Shown: one piece after another, positions 49,031-58,070 of the stretch
How positions within the stretch are numbered: position 1 is the stretch's first letter
How the letters are laid out: each line of letters begins with the position of its first letter
Assembly: GCA_016125385.1 (NCBI GenBank)
Contig: WGLV01000032.1
Span: 88,468 to 152,467, forward strand
Direction of reading: 5' to 3'
Source of the DNA: a bacterium
Lineage (GTDB): Bacteria; Hinthialibacterota; Hinthialibacteria; Hinthialibacterales; Hinthialibacteraceae
Length of the DNA stretch: 64,000 nt
Translations under genes and position numbers: made by a program
The notes under the pieces: model-generated
The model's input: only the letters and a program-made list of their open reading frames with translations
Told to the model about the DNA's origin: nothing
Database searches by the model: none

Positions 49031-49693
49031 TCAGAGATTCAGCCCCCCCTCATGCCCCTCTTCCTGAAATCCTTCCGGATTCCATGCGTCCAGCGACTCC
49101 AGCATGCGCCCCAACTCCATGGTGGGCAACCCGATAACGTTGTGATATGAGCCTTTGACCTGTTTAACCAGCGAGCCGCCCTTGCCCTGAATCGCGTAGG
49201 CGCCGGCTTTGTCCATCGGCTCGCCGGTGGCGATGTAGGCGTGGACGTCGTCGTCGGATAAATCACGAAAACATACGGATGAGCGGATGGCTTTGATCAG
49301 TTGAGTCTCGCTGTCGCGATGGTGGAGGCACACGCCCGTCCATACGTCGTGCCAGCGGCCCGACAGGCTGGAGAGCATCTCGAAAGCGTCCGCTTCGCCG
49401 TCGGGTTTGCCCATGATGCGGTCTCCCAGCGCCACGATGGTGTCGGCGCCGATGACCAGGTGTTGGGGATAGCGGTCGCCGACGTGAACCGCCTTCTGCA
49501 CGGCGAGACGCGCGGCGTAGGGGCCGGGGGCTTCGTCCATGGGCGGTTCTTCATCCAGACCGCTGGGTACGATGGTGAAATGGACTCCCATTTTTTTGAG
49601 CAGGTCTTCACGGCGGGGCGATTGACTGGCGAGAATGATTCCAGCGAAAGGCACGTTTTTACTCCACTCTATGTAATCAGGGGCTACGGTCAT
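49031..49693 (-). CDS. maf: Maf-family nucleoside triphosphate pyrophosphatase
   Basis: A 220-residue Maf/YhdE/YceF-like protein. 'IILASQSPRREDLLKKMG' is the N-terminal phosphate-binding segment, 'VIGADTIVALG' and 'IMGKP' hold the catalytic Asp/Lys, and 'GSYHNVIGLP' is the C-terminal family mark. Maf proteins hydrolyse dTTP/UTP or modified pyrimidine or m7GTP nucleotides to monophosphates, which prevents misincorporation; Maf is also linked to septum control. A 20-residue leader before 'IILASQS' makes the start slightly uncertain. Confidence 0.93.
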   Translation of the reverse strand: MTVAPDYIEWSKNVPFAGIILASQSPRREDLLKKMGVHFTIVPSGLDEEPPMDEAPGPYAARLAVQKAVHVGDRYPQHLVIGADTIVALGDRIMGKPDGEADAFEMLSSLSGRWHDVWTGVCLHHRDSETQLIKAIRSSVCFRDLSDDDVHAYIATGEPMDKAGAYAIQGKGGSLVKQVKGSYHNVIGLPTMELGRMLESLDAWNPEGFQEEGHEGGLNL

Positions 49694-49811
49694 TACATGA
49701 TACGATTCCCGGCGTCGTTTGGGCGAGCCGGACGCGGGGTATTGTAGCGTGATTCAGCGCACGCCATCAGAGCAGGGTGGTGGAAAATGAATGGATGGCT
49801 TTATGGTTCGA

Positions 49812-50276
49812 TCAGGCGGTCAGATCGAGATTCTGACCGGCGGTGAGGTCCTGAAACGGGGTGTACGGGGCTTGAGCGAAGTTCGACTGGACGGTGGATG
49901 GATTCTGATTCTGGCCGGGAGCCTGATTGGCTTCGGGACCCGAATTCGGCGGCGTACCCGGGAAAGGCGCGACGGCGTTGTTGACGTTACTGGTGGAGGC
50001 GAACTCGACCGTGGCCGGGGGCAGCGTATTTTGCGGCGCATTGCCCGGCGTCAGAGTCGGCGCCTGCTGAGCGCTGATCGCCTGCTGACTGAACTGCGCC
50101 TGATCGGTTCCATTGGTCTGAACCACGGCGGCGCCAGCGACCGGCGGGTTGGACACGGCCGGTTGGGGCTGCCGGGGAAACGACGGCGCCGGAGCGACCG
50201 GAGGCGTCGACAATTGAGGCGGCGCGACCGGGTTGATCCGGGTTGGATCGTATGGAGCGACAGGGCTGGTAACCAT
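49812..50276 (-). CDS. Proline/glutamine/asparagine-rich protein, unrecognised
   Basis: A 154-residue low-complexity protein rich in Pro, Gln, Asn, Ala and Thr ('PVAPPQLSTPPVAPAPSFP', 'PGQNQNPSTVQSNF'). It has no membrane segment or signal peptide and no domain. Such composition suits an unstructured linker, adhesin fragment or RNA-binding tail, but its function is unknown. The reading frame is long for its length and uses typical codons, so it is probably real. A stand-alone gene between maf and the second sulfatase. Confidence 0.5.
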   Translation of the reverse strand: MVTSPVAPYDPTRINPVAPPQLSTPPVAPAPSFPRQPQPAVSNPPVAGAAVVQTNGTDQAQFSQQAISAQQAPTLTPGNAPQNTLPPATVEFASTSNVNNAVAPFPGTPPNSGPEANQAPGQNQNPSTVQSNFAQAPYTPFQDLTAGQNLDLTA

Positions 50277-50526
50277 CAGGCGTTATCCTGTTACGATTTG
50301 TACGATATATAGAATACAATAATGCGAATTTGAAAGCAAGACGTTTTTTCGGTTTAGTGCGATCCCTGTTATCGAGTTTTTTTTATATATGTCCTGAGAA
50401 AACTTGATGCTCCGCAGGTTCATAGAGAGATCGCTATATTCAGTTTCGTCCAGCCGCTTGACAAACTTGAGATCCCTTTGAAATGATGAGGCATATCCAT
50501 CATCCCAGTTATGCAGGAGCCTCGTC

Positions 50527-51909
50527 ATGCCGGTATCCCGCCGTGCTTTTCTGCAATCCACCGCGCTGGGCGCTGTTTCCGCCGGATGGAATCGAGCCGA
50601 AGCCGCCGAATCGCCCAACATCATCTGGATCATCGCCGATGACGTGGGCGGGGGAGAGGTCGGCTGTTATGGACACCCCACCCTTCGCACGCCCAATATC
50701 GACCGTCTTGCCGCCGGCGGTTTAAAATTTACTCAGGCTTTTGTCACGACGTCATCATGCAGCCCCAGCCGGGCGAGTCTGTTTACGGGTAAATATCCCC
50801 ACTCCACCGGCGCGGAGAATCTGCACGATCCGCTGCCGGCCGATCAGGTCATCGTTCCGGAACTGTTGAGCCGGGCGGGTTATTACTCCGGTTCCGTCGG
50901 CAAATATCACCTGGGGGAGGCCGCCGAAAAGAAACTCGATTCGATGAAAGGCGATGTCCGCCAGTGGCGCGATTTCATGAAGGAGCGTCCCGAGCGGAAG
51001 CCGTTCTTTCTGGCGCTGGGCTTCACTGACGCGCACCGGCCGTTCGATCGCGGCTGCATCGATCCGCCTTATACGCACGACGAAGTGATCGTGCCGCGCT
51101 TTCTGCCCGACATTCCTTCCGTGCGGGAAGACCTGGCTGGTTTTTACGATGAAATCACCCGTATGGATAATGAGATCGGCGAACTGCTGACCCATCTTGA
51201 ATCGAACGGTCTGCTTGAAAATACGCTGATCATGTTCACCGGCGATAACGGCATGCCGTTCCCGCGCGCCAAAACAACGCTGTACGACATCGGGACCTAC
51301 ACGCCGCTGATTCTGCACTGGCCGCGCGAGATCAAAGCGGGCGGGGTGTATGACGGCGTGGTCAGCCTGGTCGACGTGGCGCCGGCTTCGCTGCAAGCGG
51401 CGGGCGTGGCTGTTCCCGATTCGATGCAGGGCGTCAGTCTGCTGGATCAGGTGAGCGATCCGGCTCATTACGCTCGGGAGTACGTTTTCACCGAGGCGAA
51501 CTGGCATGATTTCGACGACCATGTGCGCGCGGCGCGCGATTCGCGATTCAAATACATTCGAAACGCGTTCCCTGAGCGCCCGCTGCCCAATTCAGCCGAC
51601 AGCATCAATACGCCCATGTTTCGCGACATCATCCGGCTGCGCGATGAGGGGAATCTGACCAAGGAACAGATGCTGATGTTCCGGTCGCGACGAGCCGAGG
51701 AGGAACTGTACGACCTGGCTTACGACCCCAACGAATTCCACAATCTCGTGTATGAACCGGCCTATCAGAGCGTGCTCGAACGAATGCGCGCCCGGCTGGA
51801 TCAATGGACTCTTGAAACCGCCGACATTTCGCCCGAGCGAGCGTTGCCGGATGAATTCGACCGGGAGAGCGGCGAGCGCATTCGGCGTGCGCATCAGTTG
51901 GGACAATAG
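50527..51909 (+). CDS. Exported sulfatase (Cys-type), second
   Basis: A 460-residue sulfatase. The N-terminus has a Tat-like signal ('PVSRRAFLQSTALGAVSAGW'), then 'IIADDVGGGEVGCYGHPTLRTPNIDRLA' (in parts) with metal-binding Asp residues. The formylglycine site is Cys78 in 'CSPSR'. 'GSVGKYHLGE' gives the catalytic Lys/His, and 'IMFTGDNG' the C-terminal metal ligands. AGGAG lies eight bases before the ATG. The substrate is unknown; the gene is shorter than the other two sulfatases. It ends 20 bases from a convergent hybrid kinase. Confidence 0.93.
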   Translation: MPVSRRAFLQSTALGAVSAGWNRAEAAESPNIIWIIADDVGGGEVGCYGHPTLRTPNIDRLAAGGLKFTQAFVTTSSCSPSRASLFTGKYPHSTGAENLHDPLPADQVIVPELLSRAGYYSGSVGKYHLGEAAEKKLDSMKGDVRQWRDFMKERPERKPFFLALGFTDAHRPFDRGCIDPPYTHDEVIVPRFLPDIPSVREDLAGFYDEITRMDNEIGELLTHLESNGLLENTLIMFTGDNGMPFPRAKTTLYDIGTYTPLILHWPREIKAGGVYDGVVSLVDVAPASLQAAGVAVPDSMQGVSLLDQVSDPAHYAREYVFTEANWHDFDDHVRAARDSRFKYIRNAFPERPLPNSADSINTPMFRDIIRLRDEGNLTKEQMLMFRSRRAEEELYDLAYDPNEFHNLVYEPAYQSVLERMRARLDQWTLETADISPERALPDEFDRESGERIRRAHQLGQ

Positions 51910-51929
51910 GATTTTTTTCGTGGTGGGGG

Positions 51930-53900
51930 TCAGATTTTTGAGTGGTCGAGAATGCGCCGGACCTGTTTGACCAGGTGACGCGCGTCGAACGGTTTGACCA
52001 ACGCATCGACCGCGCCTTTTCTGATGACCCGATCGATCAATGATGGATCGCCCTTGCCCGTGCTGACCACGACGCGGGCGTCCGGATCGATCGTGAGGAT
52101 TTCAGTCAACACGGCCTCTCCCGGCATCCCCGGCATGGAGAGATCGAGCAGCACCCGGTCGAGCGCGTCTTTGTTGCGCCGGTATACCTCAAGCCCGTCT
52201 TCGCCGCTCAGCGAGCTGAATGTGCGGAATCCATTGGCGCTGAGGATTTCATGACAGACGTTGCGAACCAGTTCTTCATCATCAATGATCAAAACGCCTT
52301 CCGCGGCGGGGCGAAGCCGGGCGATGTCTTCCGTATCGGAAGACGCCGTGCTGGAGGGAATCGGGAGATAGATTTTGATCTCGGTGCCGAGCCCCAGCTC
52401 GCTTTCAATTTCAACCCACCCCTGATGTTGATCGATGATGCCATATGAGGAGGAGAGGCCGAGTCCGACGCCGGAGCCCACATCTTTGGTGGTGAAAAAC
52501 GGTTCAAACGCACGCTTTTTCACCGCCTCGCTCATGCCCGCGCCATTGTCGCTGACGGAAATCAATACGCAGGGGATTCCCTTCGCGTTTGAAGCCGTAT
52601 TGGGTGGAACGGCTTGAACTTGCGATGCTGATACGCGAATGTGAAAAGTTTCTTTCTGACGGCGGGTGAACATTTTGCCGCTCGCGACGTCCTGAATCGA
52701 ATCATGCGCGTTCATGACCAGATTCAGCAAGACGGTCATTAACTGAGATGAATCGCCGAGGATGGAGGGAATCCCTTCAGGACAATGGGTGCGGATCTCG
52801 ATCCCCCGGTCGACGGTTTCGCGCGCGATAGATAGCAGCTCCTCGAACAGCTTTTCGATGGAGGTCTCTTTCATCTGGACGGGGTTGCGCCGGCTGAAGG
52901 CGAGCAGTTTTTTAATGAGACCGGCGGCGCGCTCCGCCGCGGTGTTCGCGTCGCGGAGGCGTTTTTGAATCTCGTGCGGGGCGAGAGGCTCGGCCAGGCT
53001 CAAATTGCCCATGATGATGGTCAGGATGTTGTTAAAATCGTGCGCGACGCCCCCGGCCAGCTCGCCGATGGCGGTCATTTTCTGAGAATACCGCAATTCT
53101 TCTTCTAGACGCTTCTGTTCCGTAACGTCCACTACGATTCCAACGAAAAACTGGATCGAGCGATCCTCGTTTCTTACGGCGGTTAACGTGAGGTCTCCCC
53201 AGATGGTTTTCCCATCTTTGCCGAGATACCGTTTGAGGCATTGGTAAAAGTTAATCTCGCCCGCTCGAACCCTGTGAACGTTGTTCATTTCAGGCTCGAT
53301 GTCATCGGGGTGGGTGAAATCAGCAAAGTGAACACCCGACAATTCATTTTCGGCCGGGTTGTACCCCAGCATGGTATGCAGCGCGGGATTCGCGGTGATG
53401 ACGTACCCATTCAGATCGGCCAGGGCGATGCCAACCGCCGCATGATCGAAGATGACGCGGAAACGGTTTTCACTTTCGCGCAGCGCGTCTTCGGTTTGTT
53501 TGCGCTGAGCGACCTCCTGCGAGAGTTGCTGGTTGGCGCGGATCAACTCAAACGCGCGTTGTTGAATCGCCGTTTCGAGACGCAGGTTTTCGTCTTCAAG
53601 CAGGCGGTCGTGTTCCTGCTTTTCAAGCAATACCGAGAGCATCTGAACCGCGTTATATATCAGGGGAGGAGGAGCGCCGTTGTTGGCGTGAAGGAATTCG
53701 AGAAAACCATAATGGTGTGCGGATGTACGAATCGGCAAGCGTTTTTCGCTCTCGCCCGCCTCGGGATCAAGCCGCTGAAATGAATACCCGTTGAACAGAT
53801 CGCCCAGCGCGCCAACGAATAATTCGATCGTACGCTCGCTGGAATGCATCTGAGCGAGATTCAGCATCAGTAAAAAAAGATCGTGCGCCGCCTGGTTCAT
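51930..53900 (-). CDS. PAS-domain hybrid histidine kinase with C-terminal receiver
   Basis: A 656-residue soluble signalling protein. An N-terminal unassigned sensing region (to ~100) and coiled coil ('LLEDENLRLETAIQQ') lead to a PAS domain (about 140-275). The kinase core has the phosphoacceptor His287 in 'GGVAHDFNNI', the N box 'NLVMNAHDSI', the G1 box 'SDNGAGM' and the G2 box 'GSGVGLGLS'. The C-terminal receiver (about 535-656) has the phosphorylation Asp586 in 'LLDLSMPGM' and a 'VLIIDDEE' acidic pair. No transmembrane segment, so it senses a cytoplasmic signal. No separate response regulator is adjacent. A structured RNA-like element lies in the leader, upstream of the MEDS gene. Confidence 0.93.
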   Translation of the reverse strand: MNQAAHDLFLLMLNLAQMHSSERTIELFVGALGDLFNGYSFQRLDPEAGESEKRLPIRTSAHHYGFLEFLHANNGAPPPLIYNAVQMLSVLLEKQEHDRLLEDENLRLETAIQQRAFELIRANQQLSQEVAQRKQTEDALRESENRFRVIFDHAAVGIALADLNGYVITANPALHTMLGYNPAENELSGVHFADFTHPDDIEPEMNNVHRVRAGEINFYQCLKRYLGKDGKTIWGDLTLTAVRNEDRSIQFFVGIVVDVTEQKRLEEELRYSQKMTAIGELAGGVAHDFNNILTIIMGNLSLAEPLAPHEIQKRLRDANTAAERAAGLIKKLLAFSRRNPVQMKETSIEKLFEELLSIARETVDRGIEIRTHCPEGIPSILGDSSQLMTVLLNLVMNAHDSIQDVASGKMFTRRQKETFHIRVSASQVQAVPPNTASNAKGIPCVLISVSDNGAGMSEAVKKRAFEPFFTTKDVGSGVGLGLSSSYGIIDQHQGWVEIESELGLGTEIKIYLPIPSSTASSDTEDIARLRPAAEGVLIIDDEELVRNVCHEILSANGFRTFSSLSGEDGLEVYRRNKDALDRVLLDLSMPGMPGEAVLTEILTIDPDARVVVSTGKGDPSLIDRVIRKGAVDALVKPFDARHLVKQVRRILDHSKI

Positions 53901-54226
53901 AAAAAAAATTAGCCTCTTCGCTATTTGGTGTGGGTAATGGGATAAACCCTTGGATCAATGATAATACGATTTGGCTTGAGACAGAACATGAAGGGGGGAG
54001 GAACATTTGAGCATTACTCCATTCCAGCCAGGATCGGCATTTTCGTGCGTAACTACAATGAATTTAGATGGTAATCCCCAGAGCCCATCCCCGACGGAGC
54101 CGCCCGTCGCTCACCTGAGCGGCGGCGGGCGCGACAAAGGGGAATGGGCGACCCATCCTCGATGGTGAGTCCAGAGTGAGGACTATCCAGGCATATCACC
54201 CATACTAAACAGCGAAGAACCAAAAA
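53901..54226. other. 326-base leader between the MEDS gene and the hybrid kinase
   Basis: No gene-like frame. It holds the GC-rich hairpin cluster at 54083-54180 and, nearer the kinase start, a pyrimidine/purine run (around 53990-54000) that looks like a strong GAGG-type site and an AT-rich segment before the kinase ATG. Confidence 0.55.
54083..54180 (-). other. Structured GC-rich stem-loop element
   Basis: An outer stem pairs GCCCATCCCC (54083-54092) with GGGGAATGGGC (54139-54149), with one bulge. An inner stem pairs GCCCG/CGGGC (54102-54106 with 54126-54130) and CGCTC/GAGCG (54108-54112 with 54117-54121). A further short hairpin (AGTCC/GGACT) lies at about 54169-54185. The sequence could be a terminator for the MEDS gene or a regulatory leader of the kinase mRNA; no standard RNA family is recognised. 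Confidence 0.55.
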
Positions 54227-54892
54227 TTACGTATTGACATCAAACTCAAATAAAAAATCCGGCGCATGTTCCGCCAGCCAGTCTTTCGGGGCCTGATAAA
54301 ACGGATTTTGAGTGATCACCCCTCCGCTGATTGCGTAGGGGTGGGTATGCAATACGTCCATGATCGCCGTGCCATCGAATCGAGTCAGGTTATAAAGACA
54401 AAGGCTGACCCAGGGCTTTCCGGTATAAAACCGATTCAGCCGGGCTTCATACGCCATCAGGTGCTCGCGTCCGGGCACCTGGCGCAACGCCCATGTCATC
54501 TCGGCGGCGGTTCGGATGTTCCGGGCGCCGTTGGCTTGAAACTGGCGGTAAAGGGCGGCCAGCTGATTCTCGACTTGGTAAGGCGAAAATGCACCATTCG
54601 CGTAATAGAGTGATTGTGGATCGACCAGCGTGATTGATGCGGGGTTGTCCAGTCTGCTGGCATACTCGGGATAGCGAGCCGCGAACTGTTCTTTGAACGA
54701 GTCGGTGGAGCGCTCGCTGGGGCAGAATCCAATGACATCCTGATTGGCGAAACCGGCCGCGAGAAATCCGAAAATAATTTCGTCGCGTTCCGATTCAGTT
54801 TCGTATAGCCCGCAGATATGCGCGCCCCAGTTGCAGGTATACCCGCCAAAGCCCAACTCAAGCGAAGGTTGATCGGAGGTTTTGATATGCAC
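54227..54892 (-). CDS. MEDS-domain sensory protein (DcmR-like)
   Basis: A 221-residue protein of the MEDS (methanogen/methylotroph, DcmR-type sensory) family: 'GAHICGLYETESERDEIIFGFLAAGFANQDVIGFCP' (in parts) near the N-terminus, 'AAEMTWALRQVPG' and 'YNLTRFDGTAIMDVLHTHPYAI' in the second half. MEDS domains bind small ligands or polyphosphates and resemble an inactive ATPase-like P-loop fold; the Walker Lys is not visible. It commonly accompanies sensor kinases. Here it sits upstream of the hybrid kinase on the same strand, with a structured leader between them, so the two probably form one sensory unit. Confidence 0.88.
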   Translation of the reverse strand: MHIKTSDQPSLELGFGGYTCNWGAHICGLYETESERDEIIFGFLAAGFANQDVIGFCPSERSTDSFKEQFAARYPEYASRLDNPASITLVDPQSLYYANGAFSPYQVENQLAALYRQFQANGARNIRTAAEMTWALRQVPGREHLMAYEARLNRFYTGKPWVSLCLYNLTRFDGTAIMDVLHTHPYAISGGVITQNPFYQAPKDWLAEHAPDFLFEFDVNT

Positions 54893-55094
54893 GGTTACAT
54901 CCCGTTATCGCAATGGATATCAATACAAATAATTTACTAGAATGAAACGTAAACAGGAACCCTGATTTTGAAAATAATATGGGAATTTGAAACGGGGAGA
55001 GAGTATTTTTTTCAGGACGGAGTGTTTTTTGTGGAAGAATATAAATGGATTCCTTTATTAATTAAAAAAGTGATGAGTCAAATTCTTAAGTCTT

Positions 55095-56342
55095 TCATTC
55101 CAATTCGAGTGCAAGGCCGAATCCCGGCTGGTCGGGCAGGATCAGATCGCCGTTTCGTTTTGAATACGCGGAGTAATCAATGCCCTCCGCCTGGCCGGGG
55201 ATGCCTTCCACGATTAACACGTTGCCTAGCCCGCCCGCCAGTTGGGCGGCGTAATATGAACGCGGAGTCCACGCCCAGGTATGAGGCGAGACAGGAACGC
55301 CCGCCCGCTCGAATTCAGGCATAATCGTCCGCCAGCGTGAATAGCCGATGATATCGAGATCAAGCAGCAAGACATCCACCAGTTTTTTTTCGGCGAGCGA
55401 CATCAGGTTTTCGACGAACGCCTCGGTGTAATCGCCGTATCCGCCGGGAGGGAGGCCCTGCCGGTTGCGGCTTTCGCGTCGCGCTTCTCCGTCGGCGATC
55501 AGGGTCGAGAGCCCCAGATGGGCGATAGCGCCCTTGAGGCGTTTGAGCTGATCTTCATCTTCTTCGAAGGGTTCTTCGATCCAGTAAAGATTGCATTCGC
55601 GGGTTTCAGTAAGAAAATGGATCGTCTCGTCGAGGGTATACGCATCGTTGGCGTCAACGAGGATGCGTGCGTCCGGTAAGGCCCGCCGGACGGCTCTGAC
55701 CACTTCGATATCCCGCTTGAGGCCGTCTTCGCGGGGCGTCATCATCTGTTTGCCTCGGCCCATTTTCAACTTGAAGGCGCGATACCCGGCCTGGTAATCC
55801 TGCCGGCAGGCGTCCACCACGGCGCTGATTCCACGTTCGGCGTTATCGGGCAGCAGGTCGTCGAAATAGATCGAACCGGAATAAATGGGAATGTTTTTGG
55901 GGCCGCGCGCGCCGAGAATGACGTACGCGGGCATATTGAGTATCGATCCGGCGAGGTCGTACAAAATCCGGTCGAGCGGGCGCGCTTCTTCACGAACGCC
56001 GGTCTCCACGTCGAAGAGGTCTGAGACGGTTGCGCCGATATACGGCTCAAATACCGCGTCGTCCTGATAAGACATTGACCATCCGCTCTTTCCCGAGTCG
56101 GTCGTGGCGCGGCGTACGCGGAACCCGCCGCCATAGTTCTGGACGCTGCCATTGGCATTGGCGCCCACGCGCCGGGGAAAACGGTCCTGCAAATGAAATG
56201 AATCAAATCGGGCGATCTTGTGGCGGGCGAGTTCGCGGCGCCAGGCATCCCGTTCGGCGGCGATCGTCTCGTTCGGCGCCAGCGCCGACAAGCCCGCCGC
56301 CGCCACGGTTTGCGCGATCAGTTCACGCCGGGTGAGGTTCAT
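55095..56342 (-). CDS. Tat-exported enolase-superfamily (mandelate racemase/muconate lactonizing) protein
   Basis: A 415-residue exported protein of the MR/MLE family. The signal 'TRRELIAQTVAAAGLSAL' is Tat-like. Catalytic barrel marks are 'FKLKMG' (Lys pair, KxK), 'LVDAND' (metal Asp), 'WIEEPFEED' (metal Glu), 'DGE' (third metal Glu) and 'PHTWAW' near the C-terminus with the base His. The superfamily racemises or dehydrates sugar acids, or cyclises muconate. It is translated with the sulfatase gene three bases upstream. The exported state is unusual for this normally cytoplasmic family. Confidence 0.88.
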   Translation of the reverse strand: MNLTRRELIAQTVAAAGLSALAPNETIAAERDAWRRELARHKIARFDSFHLQDRFPRRVGANANGSVQNYGGGFRVRRATTDSGKSGWSMSYQDDAVFEPYIGATVSDLFDVETGVREEARPLDRILYDLAGSILNMPAYVILGARGPKNIPIYSGSIYFDDLLPDNAERGISAVVDACRQDYQAGYRAFKLKMGRGKQMMTPREDGLKRDIEVVRAVRRALPDARILVDANDAYTLDETIHFLTETRECNLYWIEEPFEEDEDQLKRLKGAIAHLGLSTLIADGEARRESRNRQGLPPGGYGDYTEAFVENLMSLAEKKLVDVLLLDLDIIGYSRWRTIMPEFERAGVPVSPHTWAWTPRSYYAAQLAGGLGNVLIVEGIPGQAEGIDYSAYSKRNGDLILPDQPGFGLALELE

Positions 56343-56345
56343 AAC

Positions 56346-57803
56346 TCACTTCGATTCATTCGCGTCGGCGGCGTTTTCGGCCGGTCTGGCGATTCGTTTT
56401 TCGAGCTGATTTTCGACGGGAGAAAGCGTCGCTTTGTGTTGTTCGACCACGGTTTTGATTTCCGCGATGACGTCGGGATGCTGGCCGGCGACGTTAAAAC
56501 TTTCACCGGGATCGACATTGAGGTTGAACAGCAGCGGCGTTTCGTGTTTTTCGGGTCCCTTGTCGAATTTATAGGCCGACTGAGAGATAAAGTGAGCTTT
56601 CCAAGGTCCTTTTCTGACGGCGTAGAGTTGCTCTCCGCGGTAGTAAAACATCGTCTTGCGCGGGCTGGGGGCTTCTTCCAGCCATGTTGACGAAAGGTCC
56701 AGTCCATCGAGAACGCGATCGTCTGGAATCGACGCGCCCGCCAGCGTACAGAAAGTCGGCAACAGATCGAGGGTCGAACCCAGCCCGTTCACCACGCCCG
56801 GTTTGACGCGGCCCGGTCCCCACACGATGGTTGGTTCGCGCATGCCGCCTTCCCAGGTTGTTCCCTTTCCGTCGCGCAACAGGCCCGCCGAGCCGCCCTG
56901 TTGATCGTATTGCAGCCACGGGCCGTTGTCTGAAGTGAACACGACGTAGGTATTCTCCGCGAGGCCTTCTTCGCGCAGGGTCTGCAGGATGCGGCCCACG
57001 CCCGCGTCGATTTCCTGAACCACATCGCCGTACAGTCCGCGCAGGCTCTTGTCGCGGAAATCCTGCGAGGCGAATAACGGAACGTGGGGCAGGTTGTGAG
57101 CGAGGTAGATGAAAAAGGGTCCGTCTTTTTTCTCCTGAATAATCCGGATGGCTTCATCGGTGTAGCGCCGCGTGATGGTATTTTGATCGGCGGGCCGTTC
57201 GACGACCTCTTCATTGCGCATCAACGGAACGTTGAAATACTCGGGCTTGGGATTCTGGAACGCTTCATGGGCGTCGCCGTTCACACGGTCCATGTCGTTG
57301 CTGTAGGGGATGCCGAAGTACGAATCGAATCCCTGACGGGTGGGCAGAAACTGGGGCAGATGACCGAGATGCCACTTGCCGATGGCGGCGGTGGCGTATC
57401 CGCGCGATTTCAGCGCTTCGGCGATGGTGATTTCGCTTTCAGGCAGGCCGCCCGCCGAGTCGGGGAACAATACCCGGCGTTTATCGCTGCACATGCCGTT
57501 GCGGATGGGAAGCCGTCCGGTGAGTATGCCGGCGCGGCTCGGCGTACAGACGCTGGCGGCGGCGTAGAACTGAGTCCATTTCTGTCCTTCGCGCGCCATG
57601 CGGTCGAGATTCGGCGTCCGGATCGTGGGGTGGCCGAACACGCCAAGGTCTCCATAACCCAGATCATCGGCGAAAATAATGATGAAGTTGGGGGGGCTTT
57701 TTTCAACCGCGTCCTGCGTGAAGGCGGTTCGGCTGAACAGGCCCGCGCCCGCGGCGCAAGCGGCGGTTTTCAGAAAGCGGCGTCTGGGTTGGCGAGTCGG
57801 CAT
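56346..57803 (-). CDS. Exported sulfatase (Cys-type), third
   Basis: A 485-residue sulfatase with Tat signal 'PRRRFLKTAACAAGAGLF', starting at 'MPTRQP'; an in-frame ATG 17 codons earlier would spoil the signal. 'IIFADDLGYGDLGVFGHPT' and 'RTPNLDRMA' hold the metal Asp residues; the formylglycine site is Cys86 in 'CTPSR'. 'IGKWHLGHLP' is the Lys/His motif and 'SDNGPW' the last metal site. The gene lies three bases upstream of the enolase-superfamily gene, so the pair forms one operon: desulfation followed by acid-sugar processing would be a plausible pathway. Confidence 0.94.
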   Translation of the reverse strand: MPTRQPRRRFLKTAACAAGAGLFSRTAFTQDAVEKSPPNFIIIFADDLGYGDLGVFGHPTIRTPNLDRMAREGQKWTQFYAAASVCTPSRAGILTGRLPIRNGMCSDKRRVLFPDSAGGLPESEITIAEALKSRGYATAAIGKWHLGHLPQFLPTRQGFDSYFGIPYSNDMDRVNGDAHEAFQNPKPEYFNVPLMRNEEVVERPADQNTITRRYTDEAIRIIQEKKDGPFFIYLAHNLPHVPLFASQDFRDKSLRGLYGDVVQEIDAGVGRILQTLREEGLAENTYVVFTSDNGPWLQYDQQGGSAGLLRDGKGTTWEGGMREPTIVWGPGRVKPGVVNGLGSTLDLLPTFCTLAGASIPDDRVLDGLDLSSTWLEEAPSPRKTMFYYRGEQLYAVRKGPWKAHFISQSAYKFDKGPEKHETPLLFNLNVDPGESFNVAGQHPDVIAEIKTVVEQHKATLSPVENQLEKRIARPAENAADANESK

Positions 57804-58070
57804 GGCGGATTCTCCCAAGAAAGCGTTCAATGGACGGCCAGACATCCATATCATAGATTCACGCTTATCATGAGACTTTTCGTTCTATTTTGCAATTCGA
57901 GACGGAGTTTTTTGTGGAAAACCATTGTCGGCGTTGAAGCGGGATGAATAGCAGGCCGAAACTGGCGTGAGTATTGCAATGCGATAAAGTATGTGACGCC
58001 CGTTCAAGCCAATCCTGAAATCCGGGATAAATGGTTCTATGGTTTGTTTATGCACATGAGGCGGAAGAAC

